Made by a program: the position numbers and the translations under genes. Source: Phyllostachys edulis (lineage: Eukaryota > Streptophyta > Magnoliopsida > Poales > Poaceae). From it: 64,000 nt of DNA. The stretch spans positions 18,719,533 to 18,783,532 of the forward strand of contig CM070566.1 in assembly GCA_036346405.1 (NCBI GenBank). The letters run 5' to 3'. The notes below the pieces were generated by a model. The model was not told the origin of the DNA. It worked only from the letters and a program-made list of their open reading frames with translations, and did no database searches. Each line of letters opens with the position of its first letter. Positions within the stretch are counted from its first letter, which is position 1. Below are positions 11,501 to 21,420 of the stretch, one piece after another.

Positions 11501-11866
11501 CTACGGAGAATGGGCCGGGGTGAACAGGAATGGGCTGAAGGGAATTCGGCCCGAACACTATTTAGGAGATTTTAAATAGCTTTTCCTTTTTAGAAAATAC
11601 TAAGAATTCAAATAAGCAATGGAAATTAGCAAATGAACTTGGAAAAATTCTAGAAAAATCTAAAAAATATATCCAAGCACAAAGAATCCAAATAAAATAG
11701 TTTTGACCATTGTTCATGTTGACTTTAGTCATATTAAATTGTTTTGTTACTCAAGGTTCATATTTAAGCTTTTGAATTAAATTCAAATAAATCCAAATGA
11801 TGAATTTTCTCACTACAACTATTCAAAGGATTTTTAAAGCTCAGAAAATTGGGATATTACATAGCC
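8504..11866 (-). mobile_element. Solo LTR (minus strand) nested in the first solo LTR
   Basis: On the plus strand it reads TGTCGGGACC at 8509 to GGGATATTACA ending 11861, so the LTR is in minus orientation (TGTAATATCCC...GGTCCCGACA) and 3353 bp long. The 5-bp duplication TAGCC is exact at 8504-8508 and 11862-11866. No internal region or second LTR is present. Length, ends and internal order match the 3' LTR of the gypsy element at 48355-51684, so both belong to related Tekay/Del-like families. The GC-rich interval 10540-11560 has long open frames on both strands but no recognised protein; it matches the U3/R part of the LTR. Confidence 0.88.
11123..11130 (-). promoter_or_regulatory. Probable TATA box of the minus-strand solo LTR
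   Basis: The minus strand reads TATAAATA followed by a GC-rich leader. The position, about 740 bases from the LTR start, is equivalent to TATA-like sites in the other two LTRs (50649-50658 and 55070-55077). Inferred from sequence only. Confidence 0.45.
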
Positions 11867-12841
11867 TATTCTTCCTCTCATTTTGCTATTCATCCGACTA
11901 GCGGTGATCAAGTCTTGTAGCAGATCCTCGATCAGAGATCGGTGCATCTCTCTCTCTTCCGGGCGCCAAGTGCGACCAGGAGGGTGCACTGGTGGAAGCT
12001 GTGATCCAGCCATTACTCCCCATCACTCAGACCATCACAACATCTACACTATGCTGCCCACTCCGTCAACAGCACCAACCATTCATCCTTATCGGGCTGT
12101 GCCAAAGTGCCCATACATAGTTGCTCCAAGTCCCTTATTGCCATTCTTCACCATTCCAGTGCTAGCCCCACTTTCTTCCTCCCCCAAGTGGACTCGAGCT
12201 CCAGTCAGGCTCAAGTGCTCACTTTGGCCGAGCGCCGTCACATCACCGCCTTTGCCATTGACGCCCATCGGGGTCGCCTTTGGTCTCGTACTTCCTCCCC
12301 TCCGACCAGGATACTCCAAGACATCCCTGAAGGACCATCTACTTGCTTCCATGGAGCTACCCTGAAGATCGAAGACTACTCTCCTTCCTCAAGCCACTAC
12401 TGTAGCGCGGAGTTTCTCTTGCTGTCGTGGTCCACCATCGTCAGCCTAGCTCCGGTTAGCTCGTTTCCCCAGCTCCGTACCGGTATGTTCCTAGTGGCTC
12501 AGATGCTCCTCCTTGTTTGAGCTACCCTGTTCTTTCTCCAATGATTCTCTAGTTCTCTCTCTAGCTTTTTCACTGGTTCGTTCGATCACGTCAAAGCAGT
12601 CGAGCCTTTGCTTCTTTCGACCACTGTTGTGTAGTCAAATACCTCTCTCATTCGACTACACACGATTAATCCTTCTACAACCATGTAGTCGAAACTCCTT
12701 CGACTACGCACAGCCGAAACCTCCTCTGACCATGTCTAGTCGTATCTCCTCTTTGTAGAAAGTTACCAGAGGATCTAATACATTCCCAAATATTTGTACA
12801 GAAGAACTCCGGTAGTCGAAGATTCCTTCGACCAGCCCCTC

Positions 12842-12969
12842 CACGACCTCCCCAGGTCGTAACACCTCTGCGACCTCCCCAGGTCGTAACACCCCCGCGA
12901 CCTCCCCAGGTCGTAACACTCCCACGACCTCCCCAGGTCATAACACCTCCACGACCTCCCCAGGTCGTA
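12842..12969. repeat. 27-bp tandem repeat, five copies
   Basis: Units of the form CGACCTCCCCAGGTCGTAAC plus a 7-base variable end repeat five times head to tail. Each unit contains the short palindrome GACCTCCCCAGGTC, so each could fold into a small hairpin. It is inside the first solo LTR. Confidence 0.9.
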
Positions 12970-12999
12970 GCGCTTCTGCACAGTTCGACCACTGTGGTA

Positions 13000-13285
13000 C
13001 GACCACTGTGTTTTGACTACTCAGTACAACCACTGAGATTCGACCACTCATTCGACTACTGTGGTTCGACCACACAGTTCGACCACTGTGTTTTGACCAC
13101 TCAGTACAATCACTGAGATTCGATCACTCATTCGACCACTGTGGTTTGACCACACAGTTCGATCACTATGGTTCGACCACTCAGCTCAACCACTGAGTTC
13201 GATCACTCATTAGACCACTGTGGTTCGACCACACAGTTCGACCACGGTGCTTTGAGCACACAGCTCAACCACTGTGTTTTGACCA
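13000..13285. repeat. Degenerate CGACCACTGTG-type repeat array
   Basis: About 25 short variants of TTCGACCACTGTGG and TCGACCACTCA alternate over 280 bases. CCACTGTGG and CCACAGTTCGACCACTGTGG variants form imperfect inverted repeats. The array continues the theme of the 27-bp array just before it and of CGAC(T/C)AC motifs from 12590 on. Confidence 0.8.
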
Positions 13286-14559
13286 TACTCGTCTATACCT
13301 TCGGCCAACCTAGTCTAAGACCCTTGGTCTGAGACTCTCCAAATTGTCGTCAGATATGAGTGTTTCCTTTCAAAGTGTTCCCTTTCATTGAATGTATTTG
13401 GACTTATTTGAGTTCATTTGATTGTTGATTTCAAATTGAGTTTCTCGGGGTTTATTTGACTTCTGGTTATTCTTGCGTATATAGAAGCCGAAGTGACCAA
13501 AGATCCTCTGGTTGATCCAGGACAAGATCAGCAGAACCTCGACCAAGGCGAGTCAACACTTTGATCATATTGCACCTACCTTTTGCAAATTATGTTGCTT
13601 TAAACTATGAAATTGCATTGCTATGTTTTATCCAACTATATTGGTCTAGCTCATAGTTAATACCTTAACAATAATTTTGTATAAACTTCCCATCCTTGAA
13701 CTTTGACATTATCCTTTGTCACCCTAGGCTTAATGGATTACATACTAGCTAATAAGTCTGTATCTAAGTGTCATGCTTAGCCTTGCTTAGATACAATGTC
13801 ATGCGGGCATTAAACTGCCTGACCACAATCATTTTAAATGTTTTGAAAGTGATTTGGGGCAGTCGAGGCTGGGAGTTTGGCTGGTATGTTGGACTAAAGA
13901 ATATTTTCAAAACAAAAGAAAAACCTGAAAACCCGTTTTCGACTCGGGTGGCTGGAAAGAGTGGCTGGTGCCGGGGGTACAAGATATTGTTGGTATGTGG
14001 ATGTACCACCCGAGTCAATTAAGGACCGAATCTTGGAATGACCACTCATGCAAAAACAGTGCAACCACAAGTCTGTAATGGGTACGACCTGGCCAACTAA
14101 TTTGCTCGCCTTGACGTGGCTCCGCCGTTGGGTGGAATACGGGTGGATAGTCGGGGGAGAACGAAGCCACGGGAACCACACGACACAAGAGGGGGCCTCC
14201 TGGGAGCATGGCTCCAGGCGGTGGAAACCTTAGTGTAGCGGATGGAGTACGTCGAGGTTGAGCATTGTAAAGGCCTTGTGGTAATCTCCCCTTGATCCAC
14301 ATGTTTAAGGAAACGTGTGTATATATCAAGACGATTACCTCTTGTGGGTAAAGTGTGCGAACGCTACAGAGTAAGAAAACTATCTAGATAGCCGTGCTCA
14401 CGGTCAAGAGCGGTGCTGAGAACTTGCTCGATATAGCTTTCATTTTAAAAAAACCATTTGTGATGAAAAGGAAGGATGGAGTGGGACCCCAGGGATTTGA
14501 GAAAGCCTGGTCGGGGACCAGTGGTAAATACAGGATAGCCCGAGCATTGGGTGGATCTC

Positions 14560-16285
14560 CAGGACCACTCCTTAGGACCTCCTCGAAACCTTTCCAGGGC
14601 TACTCCTGAGGACCTCTTCAGAACCTCTCCAGGACCACTCCTCAGGACCTCCACGGAACCTCTTTAGGACCTCCTCAAGACCTCCTCGGAACCTCTCCAG
14701 GACCACTCCTCAGGACCTCCTCGGAACCTCTCTAGGACCTCCTCAGGACCTCCTCGGAACCTCTCCAGGTACACTCCTCAGGACCTCCTCAGAACCTCTC
14801 CAGGACCACTCCTCGGGACCCCCTCGAAACCTCTCTAGGACCTCCTCGGAACCTCTCCAGGACCACCTCAGGACCTCCTTGGAATCTCTCCAGGACCACT
14901 CCTCAGGACCTCCCTCCAGGACCTCCTCAGGACCTCTCTCCAGGACCTCCTCGGGACCTCCCTTTAGGGCCTCCTCAGGACTTCCCTTCAGGGCCTCCCC
15001 AGGATCTCTCTCCAGGGCCTCCTCAGGACCTCCCTCCCGAACCTCCTCGGGACCTCCCTTTAGGACTAGGGGTGGAAATGAGCCGAGCCGAGCCGAGCTG
15101 AGCCCGGCTCGTTCCGGCTCAGATGAACAGTGAGCTCGGCTCGGCTCGTTTGAAGCGAGCGGAAGAGGAGCTTGGCTCTGCTCGGAATGGGCTCGGTGGC
15201 TCGCCGGCTCATGAGCAGCCGCGATGTCGATTAGATTCGCGTTTCGCACGGCAACATGAGCATCAGTTCATCCGCATGGCAACATCCATTCACAGATCTG
15301 ACCATCATCCATTCAAGCAAGAACAAATCGCAAGAACAAACAACTGAACAAGCAAATCGCTAGAACAAACATTCAATCATTCATCTCAACGCAAGAACAT
15401 TCAAGCAAATCATATTCAAGCTCCTTGATCTCCTCCATCTGATCCTCTCACTGCACGGGTTGGCGGCTGGGCGGCCTTGATGGAAGGGGCGGTGGTGGGG
15501 CTGGATCTGGAGGACGGCGGCGGAGGAGGAAGCGGCGGTGATGGCCGCCCGCCTCGATGGCCTCCGCCTCGCCTCGATGGTCTCCGTGGCGGGGGAAACA
15601 GGCGGAGGTGGAGGGCCGGAGGCGAGCACGGGCGGGAAGCACTGGGAAGAGGCGAGGTGGAGGAGGCGAGGTGGGTGGAGGCGGGTGGAGGCGGCGAGGT
15701 GGACTGGAGGCGGCGGGTGGAGGCGACGAGGGGGAGGCGGCGAGGGGGAGGCGTCGGCGGGAGGCCGTGAGGGGGAGGCGACGAGGGGGAGCCCGGGAGG
15801 TGGAGGTCCGGAGGAGGGAGGCGACGGGGAGGCCGTGAGGGGGAGGCGAGGTGGCGAGTGGAGAATGGCCAAGGGGATCGGGAGAGACAGCGGCGCCGGC
15901 GCCTAGGGTTAGAGAAATAGGGCTGGGCAACTGGGCCTTTCATGGGCCGAGCCAAAAAGCTCGCCGAGCAGCTCGCGAGCCCGGCTCGAACTCGGCTCGA
16001 AATTCCACTGAGCCAAAAGGTGGGCTCGGCTCGGCTCGAAAATTCACGAGCCGAGCCCGAGCCGAGCTGTGACGAGCCCGAGTCGAGCCTCGAGCTATTT
16101 TTCTAGCCCTATTTAGGACCTCCTCACGACCTCCCTCGACCTCTTCAGGACCACTCTAGGATCTCCATGAGACCACTACAGGACTTCTTCAGGACCTCCC
16201 CAGGATCTCCTCGGGACAACTCCAGGACCTCCTCAAGACTTTTTCAGGACCTCTCCAGGACCTTCAGGATCTCTTCAAGACCTCC
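14560..16285. repeat. Degenerate GGACCTCCTC minisatellite, split by a hAT element
   Basis: Units like CTCCAGGACCACTCCTCAGG and GGACCTCCTCGGAACCTC recur from 14560 to 15058 and again from 16112 to 16285. The break is the hAT element 15067-16111, whose target duplication TTTAGGAC falls within the array. The minus-strand frames through it (for example 15249-14743) give low-complexity EEVLERGPEE text and are not genes. Confidence 0.85.
15059..16119. mobile_element. Non-autonomous hAT element, 1045 bp
   Basis: It runs from TAGGGGTGGAAATGAGCC at 15067 to TTTTTCTAGCCCTA at 16111, with the perfect 8-bp duplication TTTAGGAC at 15059-15066 and 16112-16119. The ends are short imperfect inverted repeats (TAGGGGTGGAAA and TAGGGCTAGAAA). 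Both subterminal regions are rich in GAGCCGAGC/GCTCGGCTC words, a likely transposase-binding pattern. The interior (15430-15900) is a GGC/GGA-rich low-complexity segment with open frames on both strands that I do not take as genes. Confidence 0.88.
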
Positions 16286-19012
16286 TCATATTTCCTTTTT
16301 CGACCAAGTATGGTCGCAACTATGGACCTGACCATAGGTCTGCTTTGAGCTTACATGGTTATGGGAATGGTCTAAGAATGTATCTGTGTGTGCTATCTAC
16401 TGATCCAGGGAATAGCACAGTTTGACACAGTGGATTCCAAATTCCAAATTTGGGGTACGACAATTTGTATGTTAGATCTTATGCTTCGAAGCAGTGGATT
16501 GGATTGATTCGAACTTTCCCTTTGATTAGGCCCTTGTAGTATGTGATATCTAAGTCTGCAGTTTTCCCATCTTAGGATTTCTAGGAAGTTAGGGGGGCAT
16601 CACCGATTTGTGCTTCATAGTTGGTCAATCTGCAGACATTTGAAATCTCTAGGGAATTCAGGATGCTCCATAGTTGGTCAACCGATTTAAGGTTACACAA
16701 AATTAGAATGAGATAATGAGTTAAATTGGTGGTCAGCCATCAATTACTGTTGATGAAAGTTTCACGCACACAAAAATAAATGGTTTTGTGGTCACATATC
16801 ATTAGAAAAATAAAAAAGGGTTTGTTGTAAGGTAGGCAACTTGGCATTATCTTTTATTATATTTGGTCTATGTTGCTTGGTCCTCTCAAACAGCCTATGA
16901 GTGGAATAATAATTTTGTCTAAAGTTTTGCAGTGCTCCTCGCCAAAATGGCAATGGCCAAAATGTGACAAGTGTGTTCTTGTATATTGGACAAAGTGATA
17001 CAATTTTTTATTGCTTCTCTTTTTCGATTAAATGATTTAACTCTTTACATTAGATTTTTCTGTCTGTTTTTTGAAGTACAGACTATAGATCATTAAGTTT
17101 CTTGCTACAACTGGTTGCTTATCAGTGAAACATTTATATTCACCCATTGCCTTTACATTGTTCTATCAATCTTTTTGTATACTGGCTTCTATGCCATCAG
17201 TATAATAGTCAGGCACATGAGAAAATGATCAATTTTCAATTTTATTGTTGGTATTCCCCTGGACTGGTTTGTTAAAGATTGATAACTTGTTTGTAGGTTA
17301 CTGATACTCTAGCTCAAGTGGGACTTGAGTCTTCGAATCTTATTGTTGGCATTGATTTCACAAAGAGCAATGAATGGACAGGTTAATGCTTAGAACTGTT
17401 CTTTTGCTTTATTTGCTCTATAATCTATTGCGTTGCATTGCCTCCTTGCTTATCATTTTTTTCCTTTATTAGGGAAATTCTCCTTCCATGGACGTAGTTT
17501 ACATCACATTAGCAGTGCATTAAATCCTTATGAATAAGCGATCTCAATTATTGGGCAAGCATTGTCAAAATTTGACGAAGATAACTTGATTACCTACTTT
17601 GAATTTGGAGATGGTAGTGATTCTGTGTAATAGCTGACCATTTCTCACACTATTTTATGATTTGCCTAGACCATAACCTGTGTGCTTTTTTCAGCATCAA
17701 CACATGACCAAGACATCTTCTGTTTTTATCCTGGAACAAAGTGGTGGACAATACCATGTTCTATTGATAATTGCTGATGGGTAGGTACTAATGTACTATG
17801 TTAACACTTTGCCTTATTGTTCTGACGGCGAATGTAATTCCGGTAGTTGGAAATTCTGAGCAGTGGGTATATGGGACACAGTTAATTTAGACTTGCTGTT
17901 GCATTTCAGCTGCAATATGTTTTTTTCCTTGGCCTCTATATGATTTGGTAACGTTCTATTACAAATTTATATTAGTATGGATGTCATGGTAAACTAGAAA
18001 TGCAGCTATTTTTGAAATATTTAACAACATCTAGTAGGCAGTCTTTTATGCTACAAACTTGATTGACAGTTCGACACATGGGCACCTGTTTTGGGCATAT
18101 ACAAGGAGTTGAACGCTATGGTCACAAGGAAACAGGGGAACAGATGACAATGCTTTGTTAGAAAGGGCTAGCAGAAAATTTGTGTTTACATGGAAAAAGG
18201 GTGATAATGTTTTGCACTTTTGGTTCATATCTGAATGTATGTGGGTTGCTAAGACTATTCCCTGTTTCTTGTATTTGTATGTGATACAAAAGGCAACATA
18301 ACAGGTGTTCTCATTTGTTTTCTGTCGTACTCCCTGATTTAATGAGAGTATGTATTGTGCTATTGGTTTCTTCATGAACTGGTAACAATTGTGGCATTTG
18401 TTAATTCAATTTGACTGGTATCTTGATACTGTTTATAGGCTGCATTTGATATTGGCTTGTAAAGAGGACCATGTCTTCTAGGACAAATTAAATTGCAAGT
18501 GTCACCCTGAATGTGTGTTGATGATGTTGGACTTGAGGAGATGGTAGCTTGAAATGAAATGTTATGAAAGAAGGTTGTCTATATGTTTAGAGAAAACTTT
18601 GATGTCCAATGCATCCCTTACAAATCTTTCATCTTTGTTAGTTGTCTTTAAAGCTTGCAATTTACTTTCCTACAACTACGATTATGTTTCTTTAATGCTT
18701 AACTTAATGAGTTCTAGCTTGCCATTTACATTTCTACAATGAGGATTGTGTTTTAATGCTTCACATGATGAGTGCATGTAACATGCATAGTATTTTGTGT
18801 AACATTGAGGTTTCTGTTGCAACGCATGAACACTGATCTTTCATAGATGTAAATCGTTCATTTATAGAATTGTCACGCGGAGTATTTTTTCTATCATGTT
18901 ACACTAATGTGATGTTTGTAGATATATGTGTCACTATCTTTTGATTGGTTGATGAGAAATATTATTTGTATAAGGTTTGGAGTTCCGTTGCAATGCACGG
19001 GCACCCTACTAG

Positions 19013-19114
19013 TAGTGTCAAATATTACACTCTGAGTTTAACACAATTCGCACACGATTTGAGTCCAACTCTCACACAACTTGAACTCTTATCTAAACTC
19101 TAATATCTCCAGCA
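19013..19114 (-). repeat. Copia-like 3' LTR, part remaining right of the Helitron
   Basis: On the minus strand this starts TGCTGGAGATATTAG beside the polypurine tract. It matches the right LTR over 100 bases, with about 15-20 substitutions by eye. Its far end is cut at 19013 by the Helitron-like element; the missing end is at 7424-7456. Confidence 0.8.
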
Positions 19115-19128
19115 CTCCCCCTCAAGAT
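19115..19128 (-). promoter_or_regulatory. Polypurine tract of the copia-like element
   Basis: The minus strand reads ATCTTGAGGGGGAG directly before the LTR start TGCTGG. This is the standard priming site for plus-strand DNA synthesis in copia elements. Confidence 0.75.
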
Positions 19129-21252
19129 GGGCATGAGATAACAATCATGATCATCTTATTACATATTGCAATATCATTACTAGAATCTACCAAAACCTGC
19201 TATCCATCAACTCCATAACCAATACCATCAAAAAAAGTTGCTCATCACCAACAATACTAGGGACGTCACCAAATTCATCTCCACCATCTACCAGCTGCCC
19301 CGACCTCAACCTCATCTTCCTCTACCCTCATGCCCCCAGCCACCCCTCGGCCTCCACCACTCTGTCCACACACCCCCAGTCTCGTCCTCCACCACCTCTA
19401 CCTCTGTCACGGACCATTACGCTTGATTCCAGTCCCAATCCTCTTCTAGACATCTCCAACAACACTATCTCTAGCACCCACACCAACAACATCGCATGAC
19501 ACCAATACCATCACCGCCGACCGACATAGCCTCCACTAGAGCTACCACCAGCTCCTACTTCGTCATCACCATCGTCGAGCTCATCACTGCCATCGAACTC
19601 ATCACCACCATCCAACACTTACTACCACAAACACATCTCCTGTTAGTACCAACACCAACTCCAACGAGCACATTCGCTACCAACTCCAACATCAACACCA
19701 CCTTCGAGACTGCCACCAATTGCACCATTAGCACAAACACCAAAGCCACCGTCTGAACAGTCTTCTCCCCCGATCTTCCATGCTTCTTTACTTGCCCTAA
19801 AACTCCACCACCAGAATCGTATTATACATTACAACCTCCGTTAGCATCACCACCACAAGAATAACACACACCACGCCTCAAAAAAAATCTATGCCACACC
19901 AGACCGCATCAAATTCTGCCACACCAGACCACACTAGATCCTACCACACCAGACAACACCAAATCCTACCACACCAGACCCACAAATATCAACTTCCTTC
20001 GCTCGTCTCTCTCTCTCTCCCCTTTCCCCAACATAGCACACGCAACCTCACAACCTCTCGATTTACACATCCCAATCACCAAACTATGTTGTGCGTCTTT
20101 CCCATGATCACGACAACACCTCAATCAGCAACAGACAACCGCTTCCAGACCAGCAGTTGCACAACACACCCGCATGCACCTCCGTTTCCCCTCCTCTCCT
20201 CTTTCTCTTCCGGACAACAGCCTGCAGACCAGTAGTTGCATAACATACCCGCATGCACCTCTGACATGCACCTCCGATTTTCCTCCTCTCCTTCTGTTTC
20301 GGATCCCAACAATTTCTTCTTCTTCTTCTCTTTCCTTTTTCTTCTCCCCGTTCTTTCCTCCCCCTTTTCTCCTTTTTTCCCTCTCCCTTTTCTCCTTTTT
20401 TCATCACGCACGGCAGACGCTCTGCCTTTTCTCTTTCTCCTTTCTTCCTCCTCCTACGATTCCTCTCTTGGGCTTCCTCCACCCCGAGAGCATCCTCCTC
20501 CACTCGTCTTCTTCTCCCTAGAGCGCCACCCGTCACCTCTCTCGCTGCCTTCCCAGCCAGCAGCACCATCGTGCCACACCCGTTGCCTCCTTGCCCCTTC
20601 CTCGCCCGTGACCCGCACTGCGCCCGGATTCAGCCACTAGCCACTGGATCCCGCCACCTTCGACCGGTTCCCCCTTCTCCCACACAAGCTGCCGACTCCC
20701 TCTCTCCGCCACCACACCAGATCACTAGGATCTAGCCAGTGACCGTCGGATCCCACTACCTCCGTCTCTGGCGCCCCCACCGTCGTGTCCTCCTCGCTCT
20801 CGATAGGCGGCGCCTCCTCCTCCTCCATCCTCTCGGCACTGTTGCATGCCACCATTGCTATGCCTCTCGGTGGGGCAGCAGGCGAGCTCCCAGCATCCTG
20901 TGGGGCCGACGCCGCCTTCGACCGCCCCTGTGGTTGCCGCCTCTTTCTTGCACCGCTCTAGCCGCCTCCACGCAAGTCGACGCCTCCCTCAGCCACCTCT
21001 AGACTTTCTTCACCCATGACTGGATCTGGCCATGGGTTGCTGGATCATTCTCCTCCTCGCCTTCCTCGCCCATGCCATCGCCTCGGCTTGCCCACACGCA
21101 ACCCGACTGGCCGCGGTCCACTCTTGTGCGACGCGGTCGTGGAGGACCATGTGCAACTAGGCAATGGTGGCTGGCAGATCGACTGATACCAAATGGCAGC
21201 AGCAGTTCTTGAGGTAAGGGTTTTGCTCAGGTTAGGGTTTGGGTTGGATTGA

Positions 21253-21263
21253 CTCTGATACCA
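21253..21263 (-). promoter_or_regulatory. Primer-binding site of the copia-like element
   Basis: The minus strand reads TGGTATCAGAG, complementary to the 3' end of initiator methionine tRNA, immediately inside the 5' LTR. Confidence 0.85.
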
Positions 21264-21415
21264 AGTAGAATTTCAGGAATATTGTGTGTCCCTCTTGGGA
21301 TCCCCACCCTCTTTAGTGTCAAATATTACAGTCTAACTCTAACACAACTCTCACATAATTTGAGTCCGACTCGCATACGACTTGGACTTTTACCTAAACT
21401 CTAATATCTCCAATA
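21264..21415 (-). repeat. Copia-like 5' LTR
   Basis: A LTR of about 150 bp that starts (minus strand) TATTGGAGATATTAG, a decayed TGTTGG start, and ends CCTGAAATTCTAC before the primer-binding site. It is followed on the plus strand by the target duplication GTGAA (21416-21420). Confidence 0.8.
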
Positions 21416-21420
21416 GTGAA

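Larger units (their letters stand above)
8298..16467 (+). mobile_element. Solo LTR (plus strand) in RGLG intron 1, host of two further insertions
   Basis: It starts TGTAACAACCC at 8303 and ends GGTACGACA at 16462, within the 5-bp duplication ATTTG (8298-8302 and 16463-16467). Its own sequence is 8303-8508 joined to 11867-16462, minus the hAT element and one copy of its target, or about 3.75 kb. It has no second LTR and no gag or pol, so it is a solo LTR left by recombination. It shares the LTR core block CATGT..GGGTAAAGTGT..ACGGTCAAGAGC (14305-14418) with the other long LTRs in this window. It also holds unusual minisatellites (12842-16285). The 11883-12520 open frames are not recognisable as gag. 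Confidence 0.85.
7954..17780 (+). pseudogene. RGLG-like: Truncated RGLG-type E3 ligase (copine/vWA domain) pseudogene, exons 1-4
   Basis: Exon 1 (7954-8217) reads MGGAVKAAS, stops twice (7981, 8002), then QRGYYAPPQQ and RRYSWIADDFHSVDQ. Exon 2 (17297-17381) reads VTDTLAQVGLESSNLIVGID then FTKSNEWTG, with the vWA metal-site pattern. Exon 3 (17473-17613) reads KFSFHGRSLHHI, then SIIGQALSKFDEDNLITYFE, with one stop. Exon 4 (17695-17780) reads ASTHDQDIFCFYPG and, in another frame, QSGGQYHVLLIIADG, so about 40 codons of the usual sequence between them are deleted. GT and AG bound every intron. This is the family of plant RING ubiquitin ligases with an N-myristoylated start (MGG) and a copine-type vWA domain. 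The rest of the vWA domain and the RING finger are absent. Intron 1 was about 0.9 kb before the 8.2-kb insertion now in it. It lies wholly inside the Helitron-like element. Confidence 0.88.
7457..19012 (+). mobile_element. Helitron-like element carrying a captured RGLG gene fragment
   Basis: The sequence begins TCTTAACTACTATAATT after an A (7456) and ends TTGCAATGCACGGGCACCCT then ACTAG (ending 19012) before a T. This fits the A|TC...CTRR|T rule of Helitrons. The GC-rich TTGCAAcGCACGGGCA end is familiar from grass Helitrons. The boundaries are supported independently because the copia LTR on the left (7424-7456) resumes at TAGTGTCAAATATT on the right (19013). No Rep/helicase gene is present, so it is non-autonomous. 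I could not see a convincing 3' hairpin. Contents are an RGLG gene piece and, as later insertions, two solo LTRs and a hAT element. Without those later insertions it would be about 3.4 kb. Stretches 16468-17296 and 17781-19008 are intron or unknown filler with no gene seen. Confidence 0.65.
7419..21420 (-). mobile_element. Non-autonomous Ty1/copia-like LTR element, split by a Helitron
   Basis: The element is on the minus strand. The 5' LTR is at 21264-21415, and next to it is a primer-binding site (21253-21263, TGGTATCAGAG on the minus strand). The 3' LTR is in two parts: 19013-19114, and a short end at 7424-7444 that matches the right LTR as GTAGAATTTC(A/G)GGAATATTG. A polypurine tract, TTGAGGGGGAG, adjoins the 3' LTR. 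The 5-bp duplication GTGAA is found at 7419-7423 and 21416-21420, so the two LTR parts belong to one insertion with about 11.5 kb of later DNA between them. The own interior (19115-21252) has no gag or pol motif. It is C-rich, with ACCACACCAGAC repeats and a C/T-rich tract at 20288-20400, as in LARD-type elements that depend on a helper. Confidence 0.8.

Noticed and set aside
10525..11575. Frames of 177-254 codons on both strands
   Set aside because: They lie in the GC-rich leader part of a solo LTR and have no protein family features.
11883..12520. Gag-like coding region after the inner solo LTR
   Set aside because: It resumes the outer LTR after TAGCC; there is no CCHC knuckle, protease or RT, so it is not internal coding sequence.
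12842..12969. CRISPR-like regular repeats
   Set aside because: Units are directly adjacent with no unique spacers, and the setting is a plant LTR. It is a minisatellite.
14743..15249. Repetitive 168-codon frame with EEVLERGPEE units
   Set aside because: It follows the GGACCTCCTC minisatellite; openness comes from the repeat, not from selection.
15381..15955. Several overlapping frames on both strands
   Set aside because: A GC-rich low-complexity block inside a non-autonomous hAT element; all frames are open at once.
19496..20640. Serine/threonine/proline-rich frames in the copia-like interior
   Set aside because: They follow ACCACACCAGAC repeats and a C/T tract; no gag or pol motif is present.
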